Counted from the first letter of the stretch, positions 1 to 12,401 are shown. The stretch: 64,000 nt of DNA from Trichostrongylus colubriformis (GCA_963978905.1 OZ022258.1:39664591-39728590); one strand, 5' to 3'. Program-made: numbers and translations. The notes: a model not told the origin generated them from the letters alone.

Positions 1-1129
1 ATTGCACCTAGTTGAACCTTGTTTTCAGTACTGGCGGCTAGCTACCGCGGCGACCCTCAAAATAAGTTCGTAGCTCGTAGAATGTTTAGATAACTTATTT
101 TTTGAAGGGTTTTCTAATTTGGCTTTATAATCAATTCTCCTTTATTTCTTGAATATATAGCATAGTAATGATGGTAATGATTACGAATAGATGTAGTAAT
201 TATACAGTCGAGAAAGAAGCAGATGGTACATGATACACTGGGACTTTCATTTCTTATTCTTGTAATTCATTCCCCCTTTACAAATTGTGGGTGTGGATGC
301 GACAGATAACAACGACTGGCGAGATACGAACAGGGTATTAACAAACCAGCCATTTTTGTGCTCGGCAATAGTTTTCTATGGATGACTTCTTTAAATCCAC
401 ATGATTGACAAACAGAGAAGGTTGAAGAAGCTTACCCAAGTAGGTTAGAAGAGTTGCATTGGAGGCGTAATTTTGCGAAGTGTTACTTTTCAGCCTCGCC
501 TAGTAAGTTTCAAAAGTGTACGAAAAAGATTACATAAAGCTGAACGGTGGAAAGTGAAAGAAACGAATTGAAAAATTGAAATGGTCCACAAGAATACCAA
601 AAAATCTTTCACCGATAGTGGTTCAACCTCTATGAAACCACGGGTGTAATTTTTACAGACTGGAGAATAACTGTGGGATATGGAGGCCAGTGTGCTCAAT
701 AGTGCGGCAGTAGAGAACGAACAAAATGTAATGGTCAAAACCGGAGGAACAGGAGCCTGAAACCTATTCTTTTCAATTCTTCCCTTTCGCCCTTTCTGCA
801 TCACTAGCCACTGAGGGATAATCCACACAGGGAGGGCTGTGCCAGCCAGTGCCCCGCTCTCACGTCAACCTGCCGCGTGGATGCGAGGTAGCGCCACTGG
901 AAGCGCCACGGGATCGCGACAAAGACCTCAAGCGAACCTCGCCAGAGGGCACCTTTCTTGAACTCGAACACATTTTGCCCATACTCTAGCAATGCGTCGA
1001 CAGAACTAATCGATAAATCTCATCCTACAAGAAGCCGACTATCTCGAAATGGTCATACAAGAGTGCCGCAATACTGTTAAATACCTGGGCTAATGTTTAA
1101 AGAGAAAAGAATGAGGTGACATAGTGGAA

Positions 1130-1541
1130 ACATCACCGGAAGGGTAAATCTGGCAGTCTGTGGAATATTAAACTAGGGGTGCTCAGCAATCTAACAGTAG
1201 AGAAAGAACAAGACAAAACGGCAAAAACTCAAGAAATAAGATCGCGAAAAAACCTCTTCTCTCTCAGCCCTCTGCGTCACTAGCCAGGGTAGACTGCAGA
1301 CGGGTGGAGAGGCCGAATCAGCCGGCCGGCTGCGAACGTTCTCCCGCCTTCGCCGGCAACTTGCCCAGCTGCAGAACTGCAGGATGACATGCCGTGCTGC
1401 GCGGTGGTGATAAGACCTCAAGCCGCGCTTTTTAAATGCGAGTTTTGCTACACATCACGTCTTTTAAGTAGGCCTGTTCTCGAAGGACACGTATTCACAG
1501 TTCTCCGTTTTTTTCCCTTACCCCGCCCAGTGCCTTTAAAG
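1130..1541 (-). repeat. 410-bp TTAA-type MITE, copy 2
   Basis: Shares GTAGAGAAAGAAC, CTGCGTCACTAGCC and ATGACATGCCGTGCTGCG with the copy at 32,501. The right end is CCCAGTGCCTTTAAAG and the left end is eroded. Confidence 0.78.
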
Positions 1542-2284
1542 AGGTGTTGCTTCAGAATACATTATTGAAGGCTAGTCTTCGCAATTCATACGAGTTCTTC
1601 TTATGTCTCATACACTACCAAGTGAATCCTGTAGAATGTTTGAAATGACTTTTAAATGTTATTCTGTTTAGACGAGTGATTGTTGTTGTTCGTCCACTCT
1701 TTCAAGCTATGAAAAAGTCGATATTGCCGGAATATTGTAAGTAATTTTCGTTGTTCTGAATACAATTTGCTAAGGAATTGCCACATTTGCCTTTGTGCAT
1801 CTCAACTTCGCATGCTACTAACAGGCCTAAAAACCTCTAAATGGACGTTCCGTGGTTTAGAAACTTCAAGCGGAGTGCTTAACGTCTTCCTGAGTTTCCT
1901 ATGGCTAGTGCACAAGAAGACAATACCTTCGTGTGCCTGGTTGAGGATCACTGACCAGGCGAAACGGTTACAAGGATACTAAAGGTCAGATTGGCCTACT
2001 CACCTGATCACTTTATCATGTTTCTTTTATACACGTTCTGTCCTCTTACGAGATTTTTAAAGTTATTCCAAACTTGCTTATGGAAATTTCAAAGATGGCC
2101 CCGGCTGAGAAGCTTGATACTCGAGCCACATGGGCATAAAAGCGCGTAAAGCCAAAGAGACTTGGTTGAAAAATGGACCAACGTCAACATCGAGCCATCT
2201 TCCTTGACAAGCAACGACTCGATAGGTTGAATATGGCTCGCACACGACTATCGCGCCGTTCACCATTGCTTCAGAAGGCGGATA

Positions 2285-2885
2285 TGAGAAGTCCGATTAC
2301 TGTTAACACCCTGGACGACCGAGTGGAGGTCGATAGGTCGAATTTCCGCGCGACCGCGCGCGGCGAACGGGGCGGCGAGTGCGAGTTGTTCGGAATTCCG
2401 CTCAAGACGCAGTGGACTGGTACCGTGAAGGATCTTCAGAGATTGCACCTATTTTCAGCGCTGGCGGCTATTTGCTTTTTTTCTTATGCTTTCTGAGATA
2501 TTTGAAATATTAAAGGTAATTCAAATGTTGTTGTTCTGTCTCATTCTGCAGTGAGTGATCAATATTAGTTTCTTCATGAGCGTTAACAGCTGACGAAACC
2601 CAGCAAGATATCACAACAATCAACAGCAGTCTAAAGTACAGTAGAAGCAGTGATAGCTATGCCTTTACTACTTTTGAAGAACGATGGAGAGCTCATATTG
2701 CAGTCTTAGGGAATTCTAATTCACAACATTTTGCTGAAAATTGGTACAATCCTTAAAGGTACCTTATGGTACCACCCATGTGCGTCTTGAGCGGAATCCC
2801 AAGCGACTCGTATTGACGGCGTCGCGAGTGCGACGCCGCAAGCGGAAATTCGACCTGTCGATCCCCACCCTGGACGACCGACCGA
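2285..2885. repeat. Two inverted, diverged relics related to the type B MULE-like MITE
   Basis: Positions 2285-2480 and 2725-2885 are inverted copies of each other. They share GGTCGAATTTCCGC, GGAATYCCGCTCAAGACGCA, a GGTACC stretch and ATTTTCAGC. The start of the window (1-60) carries the same tail words (ATTGCACCT, TTTTCAG, CTGGCGGCT), so a third copy is cut by the window edge. Confidence 0.65.
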
Positions 2886-3339
2886 CTTTGAGAAATACGC
2901 GTTGCGTCGCAAGATCGAGCTGCTCCCCGATTCCACCACTCGTGAATAAGAAAAGGCAATCCGTTACCCTCATTGCATCATCGTTCGTCACTCACATGGC
3001 ATAGGCTTCCGGAAAATTTTGTCGCGATGGACGCACACCACGCTCTGGTCGTTGGACAGAATTTATGAAATAACACATTGGCCTATGAAAGAATTCCATA
3101 GATTGGAGGTGGACGTTAACCGAAGCCCCATTCAACTTTCGGCATCAAGGAGTGCAGGCATCTCAGAAGACGCAGTGTACGAAGGATAAAACGATCAACG
3201 CTGGATAATCCATTCGAACACACGCCATACGGTGACTTCAAGACTTGCGAGTTGCAGAGTAAAGCGCTGATCAAGTTATCTGGACAAGGGGTCGTACCTG
3301 CTGCATGGGATGAGGTTCGTGATAAACTCTTCGGTTTTT

Positions 3340-4650
3340 GCACTTTTACTTTACGCCTCTGTCCACGGAGCTGGCACCATTCCAGCGTCTTTTGGGCGAG
3401 GCTTTCCTTACACCATTCGTGCTTTTGACCTTAGCAGGGTAAGCTAGGATTCACGGCAGCGCAACAGGGTTTTTCGTTAAACCGCTCGCATAACTTTCGT
3501 ACCCCATAGACCTTGAAGAGGAGGAAGGGCGTTATTTCGGGATTCAGCATTCATGTAAAATAATCCGAGTGTTTGTATGTAGCTAGTGCACGACCATGAC
3601 TGCTCAACTCAAATGCAAAGAATCTGTTAAAAAATCGAAACGAACCAGCAAATTCAAAGGAAGGCGACTTTTTTGGTGGAAGATATGCATGGATGAAAAG
3701 GGCGGGAGTTGCAAATGTGGTTTCCGATCATAATGTAAAATCGCCGCGTATATGAGGGAATCAACGAAGCATGAACAATGTCAGCAGAGCAATGACCGAA
3801 TGAACCAAAGGCGAAAAAATGCTTGCCGAACAGCAGGCTGCGATAGGTCAAGCATTGCTAGAGCAGTTCTAAAGAGAAAAGCCGTATATGGCCTGTTGAG
3901 AGAGAACCCTGTCTGAATCATTGGAAAGGGGCCATGTTATCTGAATCGAGGCTATGCTCGAGGAAGGGAGGAGGTGGAAGCGGTAAAAGGTGCAGTGCTG
4001 GTACAATTTTTCCATAATTTCTAGGAATTTGAAGAAACTCCATCTCCCCCCTCTCCCCCCCCCCCTCACCTCCACCCACTTAGTGTCCTTTTTCAAAGCC
4101 CACGAGTCTGCCCCCGGCGGTACCGACGTGGTCATCTTCATACATCGACAGTACACTGAACGACCCCAATTTTGTAACTCATTTCAGGTAAAACCGATCA
4201 CTAGGAAAGGCTCACAACGAAATACAACTATCAGTCTGTGTATGTTCAGTTTGGGCAGTAAAAAGTCTCATTTCCGAAATAAGAGCCCATTCTGTTCTAT
4301 GCACACCATCTTCTGTCTTGTATTAGATAAGTCTTAATTACTATAATAGTTATCGGGCTGAATAGTGTTTGCAGCAGCCCCATAACCAATCAGCATCGCA
4401 AACACATTGCATGAGCCATGACATCCGTGCGGACATAAATGTGATATGCGGCAAAATATTCAGCGCCCATCGAATCACTGCGTACTAACAATAAGCAACA
4501 ACCATCGCGGAAACAGCTGAGTGTTTCAGTGAGCATAAAAAAATTTCAGGGGCTCAGCCCTTACTCGTATCACTGCCTCATTATAAAGACAACTCACACA
4601 TCCGATAGAAGGTTTCGTGCCTTGAAGGATTGCTTAGTATGGGAGGATTC
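3340..4650. other. No gene or repeat recognised
   Basis: Moderately AT-rich sequence with only short open frames on both strands. A C-rich run at about 4,046-4,066 was the only special composition noticed. Confidence 0.5.
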
Positions 4651-5066
4651 AAAAGAATCGTGCACAAGAAAAACCGGTTTTTTCTGTTACCAATGTATTT
4701 TTGCTGTATTTGCTTACTAAGGACGGCATGCAAAGTTTCACGCGGAAAGGCGAGAATCCGGTTGAAATACCGCTCCTCGAAGTGGCGGACAACAGTGTGG
4801 CGGGTCCGGGTAGGTGCTAGAGGACTGAAAAGCAAAGGCGCTATCGGAGAGAGTGGATGCGGAAAGTTACGTGAACAGTTCCACTCTGCGTCTCCGACCG
4901 CGGCGGACGAAGGGGCGGAGAATCTACCCGGATGCCTCGTCCGCCTGAGGAGCTGTATCTTAGCCGAGCCCTAATTCTTTCGCGTGGTTTGCATGCGACA
5001 CTTATTAAGCAATTACAACATAAATGTGCGGTAACAGGAAAACTCATTTTTCTGTGCACGATTAAT
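4651..5066. repeat. 430-bp foldback MITE family, diverged copy
   Basis: Two arms of about 200 bp in inverted orientation. Diagnostic words are GAATCGTGCAC at the tip, GTTTCACGCG and GCATGC in the arm, and GGGCGGAG-like GC-rich sequence near the centre. It abuts another repeat that begins at a TTAA at about 5,066. Confidence 0.75.
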
Positions 5067-5491
5067 TTAAAGACACCGGAAGAGGTAATTTTGGCTTACG
5101 GTAGAAAAGACGTAGTGTGGACGAGTTCAAGTGGCCGCCATTGCACAAACTCGCCAATTTGACGCCTTGGCATGGTGCTAAGAGCAGATGTTTCTATTAT
5201 AAATCTGTTTTTCCTTTGACTTTTTACTTTGTTTTTTCTTATATTGTTTTCAGAAGTACTTGCATGAATGCTAATGTAGTTGGGAATGGCCACTCCACTG
5301 CGCTGGGAGTCAGGTGCTACAACTAACGGTGGCCCACGGCCCGTCTTCTGCAGCAGACAACTCGGAAAGTCCTTGTGTGGATGCGAATTGGATGCGAATA
5401 GACACCGCAGCGTCGCGCTGTTGAATCCGGGTTTCTTCACCGATTATCGCTTCTAGCCTCTAGCGTCTCATTTCTTTGCATCTTCCTCTTG
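5066..5491 (+). repeat. 430-bp repeat, member of an inverted pair (left)
   Basis: Begins TTTAAAGACACCGGAAGAGG and runs to CTTCCTCTTG. The whole stretch recurs inverted at 9820-10259, sharing long blocks such as GCCACTCCACTGCGCTGGGA. A fragment of the same family lies at 35,930-36,030. Confidence 0.88.
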
Positions 5492-6276
5492 TTTCTGTCC
5501 CCTTCCGGTTCCCTTAATCCGCATCCCGTTCTCCTAGCGGCTGTGCCATTGAAAATGTAGCATATCCTTCAGCCCACCAGTTTGTGAGGGGTTGACGGAA
5601 CCGCGTACAACTTTCATTCCTATAACTCTCACAATTTTCATAACTTCCGTGCTCCCATAATTTTCAAGTGGGTCACGTTTTAAATTCTCGTCTTTTCCGC
5701 CCATTTGTTGCGTAGTGCATGACTGGGGGCAATTTGTTTATCGCACCTGTGCATGTCTAATTATTGATGGACGGCAAGGATGGCATACTAAAGTTCCATC
5801 AAATGATTTTATTCACACACGTTTTTTTGCCTTTTTTTAAATTAATTTCATGTAGATTCGATTTTCTTTGTCCATTTGGAAATGTTCAAATATTTGAAAC
5901 GAACCAAATCATAAGTGAAGTATCAAAAACAAAAGTGAGTACCTTCAAACCCATATTTATGACAAGAAAAGGCAGAATTCGCGTTAAGCTTGAATTGGTT
6001 ATCACGTGGTGATAAGAGCAGTGATATCTACAAAGGGGCTAGTCAGTGGAGGAAAAGCCAGGATAAGACGCTCAAATTCGGACAATGAGGACAAACACTT
6101 AAATTCGGAGTTTCTCTGCTATATTCAATATCGGCCATTGCGAAGGAAGTCTGTTAGCGAATCCGAAACTCTACCCGTACGACAATTGGCGAACTACCAA
6201 ATTGTCGCTGCTCCCAGAAGCTGCAAGAGTTCGGATGCCTCACCAACCAGAGAGCCAGATAAGGCAGTAGTATGAG

Positions 6277-6507
6277 GGGTGTGTGCAGAAATGACAACGA
6301 ATCGCCCGCGGCGAGCGGCGCGGCGGGTGCGAGTGCCAGTGGCAGGGCATGGCAGCCTTCAAGCGAGGCAGGGTGGCATGGGTGGAAGCGCAGATGGACA
6401 CAGCCACGCTCTGCCGGGCTACCAAGAGCAATCAATTCGCAAGTAGTACTGGTGGCTCCGCGAGTGAAACGCCGCAAAGCGATTCGCTGTCCTATCTGCA
6501 CACACCC
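6277..6507 (+). mobile_element. MULE-like MITE (type A ends), perfect 9-bp target duplication
   Basis: 231 bp. Ends are GGGTGTGTGCAG and CTGCACACACCC, continuing as a 30-bp imperfect TIR that reaches GCGAATCGC. It is flanked on both sides by TAGTATGAG (6268-6276 and 6508-6516). The GC-rich core (GAGTGCCAGTGGCAGGGCAT) is shared with the elements at 7155, 31681 and 38898. The 9-bp duplication points to the Mutator/MULE superfamily. Confidence 0.9.
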
Positions 6508-7154
6508 TAGTATGAGTACCTCAGAATCTTTTGTGTGCTGCCCTTGACTGCCAGAAAAGGTGCGCGATGCTATCATTGGAGATGGAAGCTAACAATAAGC
6601 ACCCCACGTCAACTGTGAGAAAGGATACACTGGCAAAGTAGAGGAAAATTGCCACCACAGGTCGCAACAGGTGCTTTTTGGCAGTTCGATTTGTTCCGGA
6701 TTCTCTCAGGAATACCACAATCAGAGTCGCACCAGTTGGTAACTTTAACAACTACTATTTGTGCCACACATATTTACAGACTAGCCTACACTAGATTTCA
6801 CCGATTTTCAAAAAGCAGCTGCATATACCAGCATGTAGAATAAGAAGCTAATAACGTTACGCATTCGCTTATCCTATAGAGCTCCGAATACTACATGAAA
6901 AGGTTTTGAGCTTCATATAAAAACTGAGAAGTTTGATTATCTAGGCACACTCAAATTTGATTATAATTCATGGATTTCTTTCGGACAAAAAGCATTGAGC
7001 AGTTACCCTCTGTTGCACACCTGAGCATTTTGAAGGGATCTTTGAGGAATCAATCTGCACACTCAAGCATATATGTTGTCTGAGCCTTAGTGGAGGTTCT
7101 AGTCCTAGTGTTAGGTGAAAATGCCGTACATTGTGGGCTGCACACCCCTCCCCC

Positions 7155-7395
7155 GGGTGGGGTCCACGAGGTCGAATTTCCGCGCGACCGCGCGCGATGA
7201 GCGGCACAGCGGGTGCGAGTGCCAGTGGCAGGGCATGGCAGACTTCAAGCGAGGCAGTGTGGTATGGGTGGAAAGCGCAGACGTGACGCAGTCACGCTCA
7301 GCCGGCCGATCAAGGGCAATCGATACGGCGAGTCGTACGGGGGCGCCGCGAGTGAAACGCCGCGAAGCGGAAATTCGACCTCGTGGACCCCACCC
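7155..7395 (+). mobile_element. MULE-like MITE (type B ends), perfect 9-bp target duplication
   Basis: 241 bp. Termini are GGGTGGGGTCCACGAGGTCG and its inverse, flanked by CCCTCCCCC at 7146-7154 and 7396-7404. The core matches the element at 6277, but the ends differ. Confidence 0.9.
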
Positions 7396-7410
7396 CCCTC
7401 CCCCTTATCA

Positions 7411-7800
7411 CTACTATATATAATCCGTTTGTCTGTCTGTGTGTGTGTCCGTCCGTCTGTCTGTCACGAAATTCATATCTCGTGCCGCAGCAAAGCTAGG
7501 AACCTTTTTAAAGTGATATAGGGGGTGATAAGGGAACATTATTGGTGAGAGACTGGAAGTGATAGCAACTGATAAGAGGTGATAAGGAGCCTCGAAAGGC
7601 AAATGGCGAGAAATTCATATCTCGCGATGCAACAAAGCTGGGACCCTGTATTTCGGATATGATATAGGGGGTGGTAAGGGGACATCAGTGGTGAGAGACC
7701 GGAAGTGATAGTAACTGATAACGGCTGATAAAAAGACGAATGTCGAGAAATTTATGTCTCGCGTCGCAGCAAAGCTGGGATCATGAATTTTAGACACCAT
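7411..7800. repeat. Degenerate minisatellite, ~140-bp period, possible Helitron-like end
   Basis: Three units marked by GAAATTCATATCTCG, GCAGCAAAGC and GATATAGGGGGTG at 7467, 7608 and 7746. It is preceded by CTACTATATATAATCC and a CTGT/GTCC-rich run. Relatives lie at 23,875-24,240, 27,000-27,760 and 28,140-28,390. Confidence 0.7.
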
Positions 7801-7802
7801 GA

Positions 7803-8027
7803 GCTGGCGCACACTACTGCGCGCGTCACAGATGGAAGCATGCTAAACGAGCTCGATCGATATCGATTAGTGCGGAAGAGATTGACGGGGAGGGATTTTG
7901 CTTCCTTTTCCCGTTTTTTGCGAGTTCCCTGTTTCTGCAAATTCGAATGATGATACTGATCGATCGATATCGATCAAGCCCAATCAGCATGCTTCCATGT
8001 GTGACGCGCGCAGTAGTGTGCGCCAGC
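7803..8027. repeat. 225-bp foldback (GCGCACACTACTGCGC family)
   Basis: The left arm GCTGGCGCACACTACTGCGC extends to GGAAGCATGCT. The right arm is its inverse, ending GCAGTAGTGTGCGCCAGC. GATCGATATCGAT appears in both halves. Confidence 0.9.
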
Positions 8028-8399
8028 CCAACTGGTATTGGCATAACACGCTTCGTCCTTACACGCCTTATCGATACGCATTTTCGCTATTCTTTTTACT
8101 ATTACCTTGAATCGTTAACCCTACACAATGACGTGAAGGCACCGAGAGAGACAAGAAAAAAGCAAAACTGGAAAAGGTGTTCTGTGTGAGCGGAGATTCG
8201 GGTCAGAAGTTATAATTTGTGGCAAAACTTGCATTGAAGGCGCACCTTCGTGGTCTTCACCGCAATCTTTATCGCACCTCACTAACCGAATTGCTGCGAG
8301 GGCGGAGCAACGTTCACGGCTGGCTGCCATAGTCTCTTGTCGTCTGCATCAAAATCTTGACGGCTGGTGATGCAGAGAGGGCGAAGGGAAACAGCAATA

Positions 8400-8414
8400 A
8401 GGGGGGGGGGGGTT
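8400..8414 (+). repeat. Poly-G tract
   Basis: A pure G run of about 14. Similar G or C runs lie at about 16,788-16,810, 25,002-25,017, 38,347-38,360, 42,639-42,652, 46,139-46,150, 56,869-56,884 and 57,229-57,244. Confidence 0.95.
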
Positions 8415-8637
8415 CACTCCTCATTTTAAGCCTTTTTACAAAATTCTTTCTCTACCGTTGCATTGTTTTGCGCCTCCTCTTTCGTTCCACCACCGGCCAA
8501 AATTAACCCTCATATTTCTAAAGGATCAAAGTAAAAAATGGTAATCGGTAGAGAAGCTCGAATCCACAATCGCGACATTGTGGTCTGTATTCGCATCTCC
8601 CGCGCATCTCTTCGAACTGCAACATCACCTTTGCGAG

Positions 8638-8683
8638 TTGTTCGCTGTAGAAGATGTCACTTGTTCGCTGTAGAAGATGTCAT
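8638..8683 (+). repeat. Short tandem duplication, ~23-bp unit
   Basis: TTCGCTGTAGAAGATGTCA occurs twice in a row, separated by CTTG. Confidence 0.85.
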
Positions 8684-8790
8684 TGTTGCCTCGCAGGGTG
8701 AATTTCATTCATTCATGATGAAGTGAAATAAGTGAAACAACAAACAGCAGCGGTCAGATAAAGCAACGAACGGGAGAATAAGCGAAAGGT

Positions 8791-9221
8791 TAAAGGAATC
8801 GTCCACGGAAAATGCGTTTTTGTGTTACCCATACGTTTATGTTGTATTTGCCTAATGCGGGCCTTATGCAAAATTTCACGCGAAAAAATGCGAATCTGGC
8901 TTAGATACAGCACCACAAAGTGCGGTCCCAGTGGGCGGGGCCGAAGAGTAAAAGCCTCGTCCCGTGGTCCGCCGCCGTTGGGAACGGAGAGTGGGACTGT
9001 TTACGAAACTTTCTGCTCCTACAATGCGTCTCCGACCACGGCGGACGACGGAACGAGGCTTTTCTCTCAGGCCCCGCCCACTGGGACCGCACTTTGTGGT
9101 GCTGTATCTCAGCCAGATTCGCATTTTTTCGCGTGAAATTTTGCATGAGGCACACATTAGGCAAATACAACATAAACGTATGGGTAACACAAAACCTCAT
9201 TTTCCGTGGACGATTCCTTCA
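8791..9221. repeat. 430-bp foldback MITE family, best copy
   Basis: Near-perfect palindrome. The left arm starts TAAAGGAATCGTCCACGG and the right arm ends CCGTGGACGATTCCTT. Arms of about 200 bp surround a short GC-rich centre. The left junction is TTAA. The mirror-image open frames on the two strands are a by-product of the palindrome. Confidence 0.92.
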
Positions 9222-9741
9222 AAGAAAAAGGTGTTCGTTGTAAAAGAAAATCGAATGAATTCACACTCGACGTCTAACAAGTTGTCATGTGTGCAATGTC
9301 TACAGCATAACGAGCTGTAGGCGTTACGGTAGGTTTTACCGTAAGCTAAATGCTATCTCCTGATATCTGTAAAGGAAAAGAGAGTAGCCATACTGATGCG
9401 TGAACTACTATGGACCCCCGAAAAGCCTTCTAGTCGCAGTTCAAGCGGTCCTACCCACGTATGAACTAAGTGTCGTGCCGAAGTAGGGAAGCGTGGATAG
9501 TTGCAAAAGATTGAATTCTTTTTTCCGAATCTTATTGCTCTAATCAAGCGAATTTCGACACTTGTTGAGCCACTTTTCACACTCCCATTTTCGAGGAGGG
9601 TGTTTCAAGAAAAAATGAGGTGCACGAATTTGAGGGCAAAATACGCCCGTTTCCTTGTACTAGGAAAGGCCATTCTATGTACTTGTACGAAGATCGCTCT
9701 ATACTAGTTTTACATCGTCGACGGACAAAAAGTGAAACATA

Positions 9742-9795
9742 CTCGGCTTACGGTCTTAAAGAACCGGAAGGGGTTCTTTAAGACCGTAAGCCGAG
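9742..9795. repeat. Perfect 24-bp hairpin with 6-base loop
   Basis: Left arm CTCGGCTTACGGTCTTAAAG plus AACC, loop GGAAGG, then the exact complement. The words GGCTTACGGT and AAAGAACCGG resemble the tip of the 5066/9820 family, so it may be a fused pair of such ends. Confidence 0.9.
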
Positions 9796-9819
9796 ATCTC
9801 CCGACCCCTTATTCTAAAA

Positions 9820-10259
9820 CAAGAGGAAAATGCAAAGAAATGAGCATTCTGTAACGAACACTCAAGACTAGAAGCGATAACCGGAGAAGAAACCCCGATT
9901 CAAAAGGGCGACGCTGTGGTGTGTATTCGCATCCCATTCGCATCAACACACTGAATTTCCGAGTTGTCCACTGTAGGAGACGGGACGCGGGCCAACGTTA
10001 GTTGTAGCACCTGACTCCCAGCGCAGTGGAGTGGCCATTCCTAACTACATTAGCATTCATGTAAGTACATCTAGAAACAATATAAGAAAGAACAAAGTAA
10101 AAGTAAAGGAAAAAACAAATTTATTACAGAAACATCTCCTTTTGGCACCATGCCAAGGCGTCAAATTGGCGAGTTTGTGCAGTGGCGGCCACTTAAACTC
10201 GTCCACACTGCGTCTGTTCTACCGTAAGCCGAAATTACCCCCTTCCGGTGTCTTTAAAT
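9820..10259 (-). repeat. 430-bp repeat, member of an inverted pair (right)
   Basis: Inverted copy of 5066-5491, ending CCCCCTTCCGGTGTCTTTAA. The two copies are about 4.3 kb apart. Confidence 0.88.
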
Positions 10260-11890
10260 TGATGATGTATATGAGTTGTCAAGCTAACTGATACAGATTT
10301 TATTACTAGCTGAACTTGTGGAACGAGTTGAGGGCAATCTGTGGCGCAGTACCCTGTATTAGCTTTTTACGCTTCAGTTTGTGTTTTGGTCATAATGCTT
10401 CAACCAGACTACTTTAAGCAGAAGAAACAAGGACTTCACCGAGTACTGCATTATGAACTAATAGATTTTATTATAATGAACATACAGATGATTGCAGTCA
10501 TGCACGTTTACATGGAAACTTGTCGTAATCACTCACATCTTCTTGGAAAAGCATGAAAAGAAGACTTGGCAGATTCCAGTGATCATGATGTTTATGCGAA
10601 ACGTGAGGTAATGGCCGAGACATACATCGCCCTTTCGGTAGTAAATACTCATACCCCCCACCCCTGCCCTCTCTATACTCGTCTCTCACCAAACCAAGGA
10701 TTAGTAGAGACATATATATTATTCAAGGAACTTTGGGCTATATCAAATGTTCCTCAGTCGATCGACTATACGATGAAGCTATTGATTGAAAACCAGTAGT
10801 AGTAAGAATAGTATACAAAAAGTAAGAAGCGGAGCATAGCATTTATGAACAGTAGGAGTGGTGAAGGTTTTCAAGATGATATCCGAAACATGAAAAATCT
10901 ACAATGAACTAGCAATGGATCAATGATATACTGAACTACATAGCATGCAGCACAAGTAAGGATCTCAAGAGCCTTCTTACTGAAACTCCGCGAATTAACC
11001 GAGCAGAAAAGCGTGCAAGACACTATGTTTTCATGAGACGGGTGGGAAAACTCTTTGCGGTTCCTAACACGTTCTGCCTAGAAGATTTTATTTACCACCA
11101 CATTCGATTTTTGGTACTTTTTGCGTCTCAGCTGTTCTAGGAATCCGCCTTCTCGAATACTTCAAAGGACTCCGAGCCCCTCCCAACTATTCCTACGAAC
11201 ACCCTGTTGAAGAGCTTTTCGGCACTGTGAGCCGATCTCTAGGAAGGTCGTCAATCAATAATCATATTGGTACTAGGTAGCAACGCAGAATCACTATGAT
11301 TTATGACATCGCGATCTTACTTTTTCGGTAGGCGGGCTTAAGTATAAGCACGATACCAGCCTAAAAACATGTGTCTACTGTCGACCGGATGGTTGCATTT
11401 TTCAAGAACTTTTCTCGACGTCAGGCTTGACTCTGGGCGCAGTCTCTCATATGGGACTTCATATTTGATTTACCCCATTTACAAGCAAGTCACCTACATG
11501 CGTAGAAAAATACTAATACTTGTGCAAATCTTACACTCGATGTAAGCGTCGAAATCCTCTTTCCGTGAACAAAATCAGGAGGAAGATTTCCGAATGACAG
11601 CACTACTGTCATGAAGCATCATGTTGAAAACTCATGCGGCAGCCATGTGAGAGTATCCAAATTTGGTGTTTTCATTTCTTTGTAGCAATTATTTATTTAA
11701 CAGATTCGGCACACAAAGAACTTCATAGCTATGAGCGAACCCTAACGTCCTTCCTATTACTATTAACGAACTTTGGTTGGCAAACTGGATTAGGAGTCTC
11801 ATATGATACCTGTGCATGCAATCAGAATGAGTTCAAATGGAATGGCGCCGTATCGACGCTCCGCGGCGCTGTAATAAGAGTGCATCCGTC
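10260..11890. other. No supported gene; one weak exon candidate
   Basis: Unique-looking sequence. An acceptor-like GCGTCTCAG at about 11,142 is followed by about 47 open codons to TAG at about 11,279. No family was recognised. Confidence 0.4.
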
Positions 11891-11893
11891 ATA

Positions 11894-12401
11894 CAGTAGC
11901 GCTCAAAAGTCTTCGGCCAAAACTTTTTTGTCATAACTTTTTTTCTACCCGACCAAATTTGACAAAATTTTAATATGTGGTGCCTGAAACTATTGTCAAC
12001 ATTTCCTTCTACTTGAGCGACGCTTGCCACTTTTCATGATTTTTTACAAGAATTTACTACAAGACCACCCAAAAAAAAGTAAAAGGCTTGTTCAAGAAAA
12101 ACGGCTTTCTATACAAAAACAAAAAGAGCAAGCCTCAGAGAACATTAATCTTCTGTAGAAGAACCACGACTTTTGATCACAGCGGCACAGCGGGACGGCA
12201 TAGCGATGGCATGATAAAATTAAAAAATTTCATATAACCACGTAACCTACACCGTTGCGCGCCAAAATAGTATATTAAGTATGCAGTGTCTCCAAGTACA
12301 ACATACTAAAATTTCTCTTAAATCGGTGCAGTTGCAAAAAAGTTACAAGTGAAAAAACCCAAGTGAAAGACCATTTCGCCGAAGACTTTTGAGCGCTACT
12401 G
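11894..12401. mobile_element. 508-bp Tc1-type MITE, copy 1
   Basis: Flanked by TA dinucleotides, with terminal inverted repeats CAGTAGCGCTCAAAAGTCTT / AAGACTTTTGAGCGCTACTG of about 24 bp. It has no coding capacity. The second copy, at 44744-45250, is nearly identical along its whole length and in the same orientation. Confidence 0.92.

Noticed and set aside
7411..7800. Repeats as a CRISPR array
   Set aside because: Units are about 140 bp, degenerate and without spacer structure, in animal DNA.
8822..9320. Overlapping 100-118-codon frames on both strands
   Set aside because: Mirror images produced by the palindromic foldback at 8791-9221.
9742..9795. Hairpin as an intrinsic transcription terminator
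   Set aside because: The context is a eukaryotic genome, with no adjacent gene and no T run.
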